Shown here piece by piece: positions 36,544 through 44,874 of a DNA stretch of 64,000 bases. The notes below the pieces were generated by a model. The model saw only the letters and a program-made list of their open reading frames with translations, made no database searches and was not told where the DNA came from. The position numbers were made by a program, and so were the translations under genes. The stretch comes from an uncultured Christensenellaceae bacterium (lineage in GTDB: Bacteria; Bacillota; Clostridia; Christensenellales; CAG-314). The stretch is taken from NCBI GenBank assembly GCA_910587795.1, contig CAJUNH010000008.1:1-64000 (forward strand), written 5' to 3'. The first letter of the stretch is position 1. Each line of letters starts with the position of its first letter.

Positions 36544-37434
36544 ATGTATTTACTTTTAGCGGATAAATTCGGTCAACCCATACAATGGGCGACTTTCGGT
36601 ATTGCAATCGCCGTAATGGTGGGCGTGGCTCTTGTTATGGCGGGACTGATAATCCTTATTTCCCGCTTTTGTCAGGTTAAGGAAGACCCCCGTATCAAGG
36701 AAGTGGAAAAGCATCTTGCGGGCGCAAATTGCGGCGCTTGCGGACATCCCGGCTGCGCGGGCTTTGCCAAGGCTCTTGTAGAAGGCAAAGCAAGTTTAAA
36801 CTCCTGCGGACAAACGGATAAGGAAAAACAAATAGAAATATCCAACATTTTGGGTATTGCATTCGACGGTGCGGCAGAGCCTACCATTGCGGTAGTGGCT
36901 TGCTGCGGCGGCAGTCAGTGCGAAGATAAATTTGCCTACCAGGGCTACGGCACTTGCGTTAGCCAAAATATGCTTGCAGGCGGACGTAAGGCTTGCGACG
37001 TAGGCTGTATGGGCAGCGGAAGCTGTGTAGACGCTTGCCCGTATATGGCAATAGAGTGCTACGAAGGTTACGCGCACGTCGACCCCGATCTGTGCCGTTC
37101 CTGCGGATTGTGTATACAAACTTGTCCTAAACGCTTAATTAAACGTGTGCCTAAGTCGGCAAAGGTGTATGTGGCTTGCTCTACCGAGTGCCGCGGTAAG
37201 GACGTTATGACTAAATGTAAAGCGGGTTGTATTGCCTGCGGTAAGTGCGAACGTAACTGTCCCAGCGGAGCAATTCATCTTGTAAACAACGTGCCTATTA
37301 TCGATTACAGCAAATGTACTCATTGCGGTAAATGCTTAGAGGGATGTCCGCGTCACTGTATTAAGTACGTTCATCCCGAGGACGCCGTTTCCGCTCCCGA
37401 AGCGGCTGCGGAAGCAAAAACAGAACAAAAATAG
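36544..37434 (+). CDS. rnfB: Rnf complex subunit RnfB
   Basis: A 296-residue ferredoxin-like subunit. One N-terminal helix (about 17-40) anchors it. A four-Cys [4Fe-4S] module has C63, C66, C71 and C88, followed by several CxxCxxCxxxC-type clusters up to about residue 278. It is the entry point for electrons from ferredoxin. Last gene of the operon, with its own GGAGG 6 bases upstream. A terminator follows. Confidence 0.96.
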   Translation: MYLLLADKFGQPIQWATFGIAIAVMVGVALVMAGLIILISRFCQVKEDPRIKEVEKHLAGANCGACGHPGCAGFAKALVEGKASLNSCGQTDKEKQIEISNILGIAFDGAAEPTIAVVACCGGSQCEDKFAYQGYGTCVSQNMLAGGRKACDVGCMGSGSCVDACPYMAIECYEGYAHVDPDLCRSCGLCIQTCPKRLIKRVPKSAKVYVACSTECRGKDVMTKCKAGCIACGKCERNCPSGAIHLVNNVPIIDYSKCTHCGKCLEGCPRHCIKYVHPEDAVSAPEAAAEAKTEQK

Positions 37435-37455
37435 CCGACAACTTAGTTGGACGGC

Positions 37456-37499
37456 ATATAGCCCGCTGTGCGTTTTGTACGGCGGGCTTATATTTTTTT
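37456..37499 (+). terminator. Terminator of the rnf operon
   Basis: A stem TATAGCCCGC and GCGGGCTTATA with a 15-base loop is followed by TTTTTTT. Confidence 0.9.
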
Positions 37500-37507
37500 G
37501 TAACAAT

Positions 37508-37541
37508 AAACGCAGGGATTTATATAAATCTCTGCGTTTTT
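37508..37541. terminator. Second, two-way terminator
   Basis: AAACGCAGGGATTT pairs with AAATCTCTGCGTTT (one mismatch, tetraloop), with T-runs on both strands. It lies between rnfB and the convergent phosphofructokinase gene and can serve both. Confidence 0.85.
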
Positions 37542-37610
37542 ATATTGTATTATTCAAATTATCAAAAATTAAACTTGAGTTTAATCCTGCGTCGGTTATT
37601 AAAAGTATGC

Positions 37611-38825
37611 TTAAATAAATTTTTTCAATTTAGTATTATCAAAATATCTGGGAATTCCGTATTCGTATTCCAGCTGTACTTCGCCCTCTACAAGCGGAAG
37701 AACGTAATCGCAAAATTCGGGTAATATGTGCGCGCCGTCCTGCGAAATATATTCGCTCGGTACGCTTTTAACCGAATTTGCAGCTTGACGTAAAGGAATA
37801 TCGCTGCAAACCGTTTTTCCGTCTGCAAACGTAATTGCAGCCATAACTCCGCTTTTGTCCCGTAACGCCAGTTCTACGGCGTGTTTTCCGCATAGCATTG
37901 CGTCTTGCTGGTCGCGCAGCGATAGTATATGCGCGGCAGCGCGTTGGGGCAAACTAAGGTCTATCGCGCGCGTACTTATGCCTAGTTTTAACGATACAAG
38001 ACTGCAAAGCTTATTAGCAGCTCCGCCTAACTGAACGTGGTTAAAACTGTCTAATTTTTCGTCTGCTCCAATATAGCCGTTTGCGTTTTTTACGCCTTCG
38101 GCAACGGCTACCAAACAATGTCCTTTTTTTCTGTAAACTTGTTCGCTTTGGGTAAGAAACTTGTCAACGTCAAATTCCCGTTCGGGCAAAAATATTAAGT
38201 CAGGTCCTCGTTCTGCCTTGCAAGCTACGGAGCATGCCGCAGTCAGCCAGCCCGTATCTCTGCCCATAATTTCGCATACGGTTATACGTCCTTTTTCGTA
38301 GACTGCGGTATCTAGGGCAATTTCTTCTATTGTGGTGGCTATATATTTGCTTGCGGAGCCGTATCCGGGGCAGTAGTGCGTACCGACTAAATCGTTGTCT
38401 ACGGTTTTAGGTACTCCTATAACGTTGCACGGATAGTGCGTTTTCGCAAGGTACTCGGCAATTTTATTGCAGGTGTCCATAGAATCGTTTCCGCCGTTGT
38501 ACGCCAGACATACGATATTGTGCCGCTGCAAAATTTCCAAAATATTAGAGTATATTTCGGCGTTATCGCAAGGGTTGGGCAGTTTGTATCTGCATGAACC
38601 GAATGCCGAAGCGGGGGTTTTTGCAAGCAAATCCAACTGACTGTCCGTCAAAGACGATACATCGAAAAAGTCTTCTTTTAATATTCCGTTCATACCGAAA
38701 TGCGCGCACAAAACTTTATCAAACGCTTTGCTTTGTATTGCCTGCCTTATTACGCCTACCGCGCTTGCGTTAATCACCGCGGTAGTCCCTCCCGATTGTG
38801 CCAGTAATAAATTTCCTTTTTTCAT
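37611..38825 (-). CDS. pfp: Diphosphate-dependent phosphofructokinase
   Basis: A 404-residue PFK-family enzyme. It has the start LLAQSGGTTAVINAS, GGNDS at 111-115, PKTVDND at 139-145 and MGRDTGW. Asp114 in place of the ATP-type Gly, and Lys140, are the known markers for pyrophosphate as donor. The reaction is fructose 6-phosphate to fructose 1,6-bisphosphate, reversible. A weak GAGG precedes the ATG. It is convergent with rnfB. Confidence 0.9.
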   Translation of the reverse strand: MKKGNLLLAQSGGTTAVINASAVGVIRQAIQSKAFDKVLCAHFGMNGILKEDFFDVSSLTDSQLDLLAKTPASAFGSCRYKLPNPCDNAEIYSNILEILQRHNIVCLAYNGGNDSMDTCNKIAEYLAKTHYPCNVIGVPKTVDNDLVGTHYCPGYGSASKYIATTIEEIALDTAVYEKGRITVCEIMGRDTGWLTAACSVACKAERGPDLIFLPEREFDVDKFLTQSEQVYRKKGHCLVAVAEGVKNANGYIGADEKLDSFNHVQLGGAANKLCSLVSLKLGISTRAIDLSLPQRAAAHILSLRDQQDAMLCGKHAVELALRDKSGVMAAITFADGKTVCSDIPLRQAANSVKSVPSEYISQDGAHILPEFCDYVLPLVEGEVQLEYEYGIPRYFDNTKLKKFI

Positions 38826-39182
38826 ATATTGTGCCTCGTCAGTTAATTAATACGTCATCGCCAAATTCCTTGTTGACTGTACTGTAAACAATAATTAAAT
38901 GCGTTTAGCTCTTGCTGACAACCGATACCGCTATCGAAATACGCTGTAAATAAGATTGTTTGACATATTTACATGCGTATACCGTATAGCGCGTTGTTTT
39001 ACTTTTTAATTTTTTAAATACCTACATATTTAATATACAATAAAATTGACAATAATACAAGCAAGTTTAATTGACTTTCGTATACTAAAAAACTTTTTAA
39101 AGGTTTACGGCATTGTTTGCAATTTTTACAAAATATGATAAAATATGCGTATAAGAGGAATTTTTCGTACAGGAGTAAATAA
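38826..39182. other. 357-bp divergent intergenic region
   Basis: It holds the promoter of the following plus-strand trio at 39116-39144. I could not assign the minus-strand promoter of the phosphofructokinase gene. It is AT-rich, with no ORF and no riboswitch motif I recognise. Confidence 0.5.
39116..39144 (+). promoter_or_regulatory. Promoter of the nucleotidase-ABC-protease trio
   Basis: TTTGCA (39116-39121), a 17-base spacer, TAAAAT (39139-39144), 38 bases before the start codon. Confidence 0.65.
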
Positions 39183-39761
39183 ATGTACAAATTTTTTGCA
39201 TATCTCAACCGAATGAAGTATATAAATCGTTGGGGACTTATGCACTCGGCATTAAACGAAAACATAATGGAGCACAGTCAGCAAGTAGCGGTTGTTGCGC
39301 ACGCTTTGGCAACCATATCTAACGTATATTATAACGGCGGTTTAGACGTTAACAGTATCGCGGTTAAAGCGCTTTTTCACGAAACCAGCGAGGTTTTAAC
39401 GGGCGATTTGCCTACGCCGATAAAGTACTTTAATCCGGAAATACGCGACGCGTATAAAAAGCTGGAAAGTTATTCCAACAACAAACTTTTGACGCATCTT
39501 CCAAGCGAACTTTCAGCCGAATACGCTAAGATTATAAACGATACCGACGAAACGGAACACAGATTTGTAAAATACGCCGACAAAATCTGCGCGTATATCA
39601 AATGCATAGACGAAGTTAAGATGAGCAATACCGAGTTTTATAAAGCGGAAAAGACAATTTATAAGGAATTGCGTGATTACCGCTGCCCCGAAGTGGACTT
39701 CTTTATGGATAATTTTATCGAAGCGTATAAGCTTAGTTTGGACGATTTGGACAATGATTGA
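39183..39761 (+). CDS. yfbR: YfbR-like 5'-deoxynucleotidase with altered HD motif
   Basis: A 192-residue HD-superfamily protein matching E. coli YfbR along its length (INRWGLMHS, NIMEHSQQVAVVAHALA, EVLTGDLPTPIKYFN, KYADKICAYIKC). YfbR removes phosphate from deoxynucleoside monophosphates. The first metal His is H31. The second motif, HD in YfbR, reads HE here (H66-E67), so metal binding may differ. The gene overlaps the next one by 8 bases. Confidence 0.88.
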   Translation: MYKFFAYLNRMKYINRWGLMHSALNENIMEHSQQVAVVAHALATISNVYYNGGLDVNSIAVKALFHETSEVLTGDLPTPIKYFNPEIRDAYKKLESYSNNKLLTHLPSELSAEYAKIINDTDETEHRFVKYADKICAYIKCIDEVKMSNTEFYKAEKTIYKELRDYRCPEVDFFMDNFIEAYKLSLDDLDND

Positions 39762-40431
39762 ATTCAATCGGGTAGAGCTGCATTACCATTACGATGAATT
39801 TGCCGTGCTTAAAGATTTAACATTTACGTTAAACGACGGCATAAATACTATACTTTGCGACACGCAAAGCGGCAAGTCTTCCGTATGTAAACTGCTTACC
39901 AAACAGTTTAAACCCACAAAAGGACAAATTTTGCTGGACGGACAAGATATATGCGGTATCACAAATAAAGCGTTGGGCATACTTTATTTACCGGCACGGC
40001 CTGTATTTTTTGAAAACTGTTCGGTAAAGTATAATACAGTGTATCCGTTAAAAGTGCGTAAGGCAAACAAAGCGGAACGCGAAAAACGTTTTAAAGAAAT
40101 ATCGAAACTTGTAGATTTACCGCCCGCCGATACTAAGATAAAAAAGCTTTCCGCCAAGGAACGCAGTCGCGTCGCCGTAGCTCGTGGGCTTTGCGTTGAG
40201 CGTAAAATTGTACTGCTGGACGATTTTTGCGAAAGTAAGGAAGAAATATTTACCGTTAAAAATTTATTCGGCAACGCGCTTACCGTAGTTTTAACGTCTA
40301 AGCCCGAACTTGCCTGCGGCAATACGATAGTGTTGGACGGAGGTAATACCGTTTATTGCGGAACGGCGGAAAAAGCTGCGGAAACGGTAAATAATTTAAG
40401 TTGGATTAGTGATATATTAAGGAGTGAATAA
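39754..40431 (+). CDS. Degenerate ABC-type ATPase
   Basis: A 225-residue ABC ATPase fold with changed motifs. Walker A reads CDTQSGKSS (Lys and Ser kept, first Gly lost); the signature LSGGQ is LSAKE; Walker B is IVLLDDFC with Asp in place of the catalytic Glu; the H-loop His is missing (LTSKPE). It may bind ATP but hydrolysis looks impaired. No permease is adjacent. It overlaps the nucleotidase by 8 bases and the protease by one (TAATG), so the three are coupled. An FtsE-like regulatory role is possible but unproven. Confidence 0.75.
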   Translation: MIEFNRVELHYHYDEFAVLKDLTFTLNDGINTILCDTQSGKSSVCKLLTKQFKPTKGQILLDGQDICGITNKALGILYLPARPVFFENCSVKYNTVYPLKVRKANKAEREKRFKEISKLVDLPPADTKIKKLSAKERSRVAVARGLCVERKIVLLDDFCESKEEIFTVKNLFGNALTVVLTSKPELACGNTIVLDGGNTVYCGTAEKAAETVNNLSWISDILRSE

Positions 40432-42029
40432 TGGCTAATAAAGATTTTTTTGACGAGGAATACGATAAGCTGGAGTCTACCGATAAACAAAAGGCAAGCG
40501 ACGAGCAATTTAGGCAGTGGTCGTCGGCGCAGCCACCTCACAGCGAAAAAGCCAACAACCGCAAACCGCTTTATATTTCGCTTATATGTTTGGGGTTGGT
40601 ATTATGTATTGTATTGGGCTGGTTGCTGTGTACGATTTTTACAGATATTTCGGGCGGCGGAACAGAGGAAAAAATATTGGGCGAAGTACTGTCCGTGTTG
40701 GATAACGAATACTACCGCAAAGTGGACGATACCGCCATGTGGAACGGAATAGAGGACGCAGGTACGGCATTATTGCAAACAGCGGGCGATCAGTTTAGCC
40801 GACTTATGTCTCCGGCAACGTACTATATGTACAACAATCCCCAAAGCGACGTCGGCGGCAATTCGGGCGGAGTATTCGGTATGTCTTTCCAGATTGCGGA
40901 AGGTATCGGTTTATATGTTTCGGCAATTACCGTCAACAGCAATGCTTACGGCGCTTTGCAGGCGGGCGATTTAGTTGTAAAGCTTACCGATATCAACAGC
41001 GGCTACGGCGTAACCGTAAACGGCGTAACGTATACGCAAATTGTTACTAGCGACGTTTCGTCCAAACTGATGCAGCAGCTGCTTGCAGGCATAGATTCCG
41101 CAACTTTTAGTGTGTTGCGCAGCGGCGATATAGAAAGTTTTAGCATCAAACGCGGCGAAATCGACTATCCAAACCATGTATATCCGTACGAATTTGTGGA
41201 GTTTTATTTTAACGACAATTTAACCAACATATCAACCGAACCGATAGGCGGTGCGGCAACGTGTACGAAGGACGAGCGTTTGCTTTCTAAACTTGCGGAA
41301 TTGCCCGATACGGGATATATACGTATAGATCAGTTTATGAATACCGCAAAAAGCGACGGCAGCTCGGCGGACGCCGTAAGCGAGTTTACCGCAGTTATGA
41401 ATATATTTAGACAAAGCGGACTGAAACACCTGATTTTGGACTTGAAGGGCAACCCGGGCGGCAGAGTGGATTTTGTAAGCAAAATTGCAGGTATGCTTAT
41501 TACCGACAGTAAGCTGAGTTCCGTTCAGCAATCGGGAGTAACAAACCGCAACGGCGAAACGCTTATTACGTATTTGCAGATACGTAACGGTGCAACTCAA
41601 AAATATTATGCGCCCGCGCATTACGAATACTATTTCGGCGAGGCTTCAAGCAAGCCTAGCATAGTAGTGTGGACGGACGAAAACTCGGCAAGCGCAAGCG
41701 AATTGCTTACGGGCGCGTTGCGCGATTACGGTACGGCGGTGCAAATGGGTACCACAACATACGGTAAGGGCATCGCGCAAACAGTAAAAGAGTTGGATTA
41801 TCAGGGTACGTTTGTTATGAACGGACAAACCATAACCGAGCGTTGGGCAGTTTATTATACCGTAGCTCAGTATTTTTCTCCTGTAAACAATATCAATATC
41901 CACGGCACAGGTTACACTCCCGAAGATCCCTACAACGGTTTGGACACTTACGAAAAACTGTGGAACGCAACAATAAACTATTTTAAAACGCCCGCAGGTT
42001 CGGGCGGGGGAACGCTTGCAAATAAATAA
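40431..42029 (+). CDS. S41 family carboxy-terminal processing protease
   Basis: A 532-residue protein. A cytoplasmic N-terminus of 45 residues precedes one membrane helix (about 46-69). A PDZ-like domain (about 140-240) and the S41 catalytic core follow. The serine motif NSASASE is at about 418-424 and the catalytic Lys in TTYGKG is at about 446; LDLKGNPGGRVDF is the conserved loop. It should cleave proteins outside the membrane. It is the last gene of the trio, with a terminator behind. Confidence 0.9.
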   Translation: MANKDFFDEEYDKLESTDKQKASDEQFRQWSSAQPPHSEKANNRKPLYISLICLGLVLCIVLGWLLCTIFTDISGGGTEEKILGEVLSVLDNEYYRKVDDTAMWNGIEDAGTALLQTAGDQFSRLMSPATYYMYNNPQSDVGGNSGGVFGMSFQIAEGIGLYVSAITVNSNAYGALQAGDLVVKLTDINSGYGVTVNGVTYTQIVTSDVSSKLMQQLLAGIDSATFSVLRSGDIESFSIKRGEIDYPNHVYPYEFVEFYFNDNLTNISTEPIGGAATCTKDERLLSKLAELPDTGYIRIDQFMNTAKSDGSSADAVSEFTAVMNIFRQSGLKHLILDLKGNPGGRVDFVSKIAGMLITDSKLSSVQQSGVTNRNGETLITYLQIRNGATQKYYAPAHYEYYFGEASSKPSIVVWTDENSASASELLTGALRDYGTAVQMGTTTYGKGIAQTVKELDYQGTFVMNGQTITERWAVYYTVAQYFSPVNNINIHGTGYTPEDPYNGLDTYEKLWNATINYFKTPAGSGGGTLANK

Positions 42030-42053
42030 TTCCGGTGTTTTGTAATTAATGAT

Positions 42054-42099
42054 AAAAAACGCTGCTGTGAAAAATTAAATTTTTACAGGAGCGTTTTTC
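42054..42099 (+). terminator. Terminator after the S41 protease gene
   Basis: AAAAACGCTGCTGTGAAAAAT pairs imperfectly with its complement ending AGCGTTTTT, followed by TCTAAT. Confidence 0.85.
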
Positions 42100-42179
42100 T
42101 AATATCGTTTCTTTAAGGTTAAAATTTACAAAGTGAATAAATACTTTTTATTTTATGTATTGTAATACGTTCTTTTATG

Positions 42180-42587
42180 TTATTTAACGTACCAGTTGTC
42201 GTAAAACCAGTACAGTTTGTGTTTAATTTCGGCGTCGGCAATGTTGTCTATGGGTTTAAAAAACTCGCGGCTGTCGCTTGACGGGGTGTCGAATTTATAT
42301 CCTTCGTCGTTGGTTTCGGGCTGTTTTTCGTTCTTTTTAAACAGATTGCTTGCCATATTCATTACCGCAGGATTAGTTATCATTTGTAATATCGCGCCGG
42401 TTTTGTCCTCTTGCGAACTGTCTTTATCGGATAGCTTGCTTACCGATTCCAGTATGCTTTTTGTATCCTCGTTCATAAACTGCGAAATATTGTCTAACGG
42501 CGAGGCGTTTGGCTTTTGCTGCTGTTTGTTTCCGCCGCTAAGAAGCTGCCACGCAAGTAACGCCAAGGCGATTGTCGACAAATTCAT
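42180..42587 (-). CDS. Hypothetical protein with short N-terminal hydrophobic segment
   Basis: 135 residues. A short hydrophobic N-terminus (MNLSTIALALLAWQLL) may be an anchor; the rest is polar and helical with a Lys/Glu/Ser-rich middle and an aromatic C-terminus (LYWFYDNWYVK). I do not recognise the family. GGAGG precedes the ATG. It is divergent from the next gene, with a perfect inverted repeat between them. Confidence 0.7.
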   Translation of the reverse strand: MNLSTIALALLAWQLLSGGNKQQQKPNASPLDNISQFMNEDTKSILESVSKLSDKDSSQEDKTGAILQMITNPAVMNMASNLFKKNEKQPETNDEGYKFDTPSSDSREFFKPIDNIADAEIKHKLYWFYDNWYVK

Positions 42588-42621
42588 TATTAGCCTGCCT
42601 CCAAAAATTAGTAATCATTAC

Positions 42622-42641
42622 ATTATATGCTGACATATAAT
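42622..42641. promoter_or_regulatory. Perfect inverted repeat in a divergent promoter region
   Basis: ATTATATG-CTGA-CATATAAT has 8-bp perfect arms and carries a TATAAT -10 hexamer on each strand. It could hold both promoters and an operator. Confidence 0.6.
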
Positions 42642-42736
42642 TTATAGTAACCGCAATCGACAAAATTAACGTTTGTTGAATTAAATGTTTATTTGTCCTG
42701 TTGCTACAAACATTTTTTAAGGAGAGTGTAAATTAT

Positions 42737-43096
42737 ATGCCCAACAATCAAGATCCGCGCAACATTTTTATTAATCAACGTCAGCAGTACACCGAACCGA
42801 AAACGGAGAACGAACCTCCGCGTTATGAGGAGGTAAAAAGCAAGCAAACAGCCTCAAACGGTCAGGACGACTATAACGTCAAAGTAGAGGAAATGAAGCG
42901 GCTTGCCGCTAAATACGAGCGCGAAGGCGAAGGTCAGCTTGTAAAAGACATAGTTGCAAACGTAATCGACCAAAAGGCGCGGGGCAAACTGTCTAACGAT
43001 CAGCTTATTGCTTTTGCCAAACGCGTAAGTCCGCTGCTTAACGCAGAACAGCGCACCCGCTTAAACGGACTGTTGGAAGAATTGTTAAAATTGTAG
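42737..43096 (+). CDS. Hypothetical helical cytoplasmic protein
   Basis: 119 residues, no hydrophobic segment. A polar disordered N-terminal 50 residues is followed by a helical domain (VEEMKRLAAKYEREG ... LNGLLEELLKL). I do not recognise it. The start at 42737 has AAGGAG 11 bases upstream and removes 12 residues from the longer frame. It is divergent from the 42180-42587 gene, and the two may work together. Confidence 0.72.
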   Translation: MPNNQDPRNIFINQRQQYTEPKTENEPPRYEEVKSKQTASNGQDDYNVKVEEMKRLAAKYEREGEGQLVKDIVANVIDQKARGKLSNDQLIAFAKRVSPLLNAEQRTRLNGLLEELLKL

Positions 43097-43100
43097 TAAA

Positions 43101-43133
43101 GCAAAAAAAGGCGTTTTAAACGCCTTTTTTTGC
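43101..43133. terminator. Perfect palindromic two-way terminator
   Basis: A 33-base palindrome, GCAAAAAAAGGCG and CGCCTTTTTTTGC with a short centre. It is shared by the two convergent genes, and the last codons of the minus-strand gene lie inside its stem. Confidence 0.95.
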
Positions 43134-44249
43134 TATTGCTTCTATTGAGTTAAGCAAGCTGTAACATTCGTTTTTGGTCGTCACACAGCTTACCGACGTG
43201 CGTACAATGCCTTGCTCGGTGGTATTCAGCCACTTGTGCATAAGCGGTGCGCACTGCAATCCTCCGCGGGTTACTATGTCGTACTTCTGAGCTAATTCGT
43301 CCGCAACCGCGCCGCTGTCTAACTTGCGGACGTTAAAAGACGTAATTCCGCTGTAATTGGGTTTTGAGTAAACCGTAACGCCCTCGATATTTTTCAGTCC
43401 TTCCAGTATTATATTTTGCGTTTCGAGTATGTTTTGTCTGTTCTGCTTCCAGTTTTCCAACCAGTAATCTATGCCTGCGCTCATTCCTATAATAGCGGGG
43501 CAAGGCAGCGTGCCCGATTCCAGACTGTCCGGTACTGTTGACGGTTGGTAATATAAATGGCTTTCCGTGCCCGTCCCTCCAAACGTTATTGGGCGGGGGA
43601 CGGCGTTTTCGTTAAATATCAATGCGCCGACTCCCTGTACGGCGTGCAGCCCTTTGTGCGCGCCTATTGCAACTAAGTCTACGTTGCACCTTTTCATATC
43701 TAACGGGACGTAACCTACGCTTTGCGCGCAATCGACAAGCAAAATAATATTGTGTCGTTTTGCAAATAAACCGATTTCCGCAATACTTTGCATTTGTCCC
43801 GTTACGTTGGACGAGTGCGATACGCACAGCATATACGTATCTTTGCGCACGTATTTGGATAATTCATCAACGGTTATTTCGCCGTTTTCGTTCGGCTCTG
43901 CAACGGAAACTTCCGCATAACCTTTGCGTTCCAGCTGCATTACGGGACGCAATACGGAATTGTGTTCGGTTGCGGTTAATATAATGTGCCCTTTGCGCGC
44001 ATTACCCAGTATTGCAAGGTTAAGCGCGGCGGTGCAGCCGGCCGTAAATACTACGTGGTTGTCGCTGTCGTTATTGTATAAAAGAGACAGCTTTCGACGG
44101 GTGTCGTATATCTTTTGCTGTAATTCCAGCGAATGTTTGCTTCCGCCTCTGTTTGGGTTAAAAGGGTATTTTGTAATACACTCGGTAACTGCGTCTATAA
44201 CGGTTTGCGGTTTATAGTTTGTAGTTGCGGCATTGTCTAAATAAATCAT
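43116..44249 (-). CDS. Cysteine desulfurase family protein
   Basis: A 377-residue class V aminotransferase-fold PLP enzyme. It begins MIYLDNAATT; ATEHNS carries the PLP-contacting His; VDCAQSVG and the Schiff-base lysine in IGAHKGLHAV follow, and GTGTESHL is substrate-binding. The catalytic Cys loop lies near RGGLQCAPLMH. It resembles the group linked with selenium or sulfur delivery more than the housekeeping IscS. The DUF3343 gene is divergent 303 bp away. GAGGAG precedes the ATG. Confidence 0.88.
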   Translation of the reverse strand: MIYLDNAATTNYKPQTVIDAVTECITKYPFNPNRGGSKHSLELQQKIYDTRRKLSLLYNNDSDNHVVFTAGCTAALNLAILGNARKGHIILTATEHNSVLRPVMQLERKGYAEVSVAEPNENGEITVDELSKYVRKDTYMLCVSHSSNVTGQMQSIAEIGLFAKRHNIILLVDCAQSVGYVPLDMKRCNVDLVAIGAHKGLHAVQGVGALIFNENAVPRPITFGGTGTESHLYYQPSTVPDSLESGTLPCPAIIGMSAGIDYWLENWKQNRQNILETQNIILEGLKNIEGVTVYSKPNYSGITSFNVRKLDSGAVADELAQKYDIVTRGGLQCAPLMHKWLNTTEQGIVRTSVSCVTTKNECYSLLNSIEAIAKKGV

Positions 44250-44552
44250 GTTCTCCTCGCGTAACTATTTTTAAAATATTTAAGTAATATATTCTACGAG
44301 GTTTTTTTATTGCTATGCCTCATACGTTGCCATAAAGCGGGGGAAATTTGTATTGTAACGCGTAGCTGCCGTTCAAATAAGCAAATAATTAAAGCTAAAA
44401 AGCAAGTTTTAATTGCTTGTTTACATTCTGTTGCAGTATCGAACATATATATAGTACGATACCGCAGCGTAATAATGCAAATATTCAAGCTGACTGTTTG
44501 TTTGCGGAAAGCGGTTTAAAGTTTTGCACGGCTTACATAGGAGGATATATTT
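44250..44552. other. 303-bp divergent intergenic region
   Basis: AT-rich. A hairpin AAGCAA-TTGCTT (44400-44418) is followed on the minus strand by TTTTT, which resembles an orphan terminator. I find no gene or riboswitch. Confidence 0.45.
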
Positions 44553-44807
44553 ATGGAATACGTAATAGTTGTTTATCGTTCGCGCAACGTGTCGATGCAG
44601 GCGTATAATTATTTGCTAAGTAAGGGCATTACCTGTGCGCTTGTTTCTACGCCTAGGGCGGCTAACGTCGGCTGCGGACTGTCCGTTAAACTTTCAAAGC
44701 AATCTTTGCCTGCCGTACGAAGCGTACTTATGCAGGGCGAAACCTTCGTTGGATTTTTTGTCGCCCGCACAACTTATAACGGCGTTACTTTGTCGCGTTT
44801 AATTTAA
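44553..44807 (+). CDS. DUF3343 protein, putative Se/S carrier-like
   Basis: An 84-residue protein. The family pattern is a beta strand, a helix, then a CG motif after a Pro-rich turn: STPRAANVGCGLSVKLSK. The single conserved Cys could carry sulfur or selenium, as proposed for the family. AGGAGG lies 8 bases before the ATG. A cysteine desulfurase is the divergent neighbour, which supports the carrier idea. Confidence 0.8.
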   Translation: MEYVIVVYRSRNVSMQAYNYLLSKGITCALVSTPRAANVGCGLSVKLSKQSLPAVRSVLMQGETFVGFFVARTTYNGVTLSRLI

Positions 44808-44815
44808 ATAAAGTA

Positions 44816-44844
44816 TTGAAAAAAAGTTGTAAATATTGTATACT
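44816..44844 (+). promoter_or_regulatory. Promoter of nth and downstream genes
   Basis: TTGAAA (44816-44821), a 17-base spacer, TATACT (44839-44844), 30 bases before nth. Confidence 0.75.
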
Positions 44845-44874
44845 GAAATACAGATAACTTACAAAGGATACTTT

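Noticed and set aside
44310..44608. Overlapping ORFs of about 63-69 codons upstream of the DUF3343 gene
   Set aside because: No ribosome binding site, and the later one overlaps the well-supported start at 44553.
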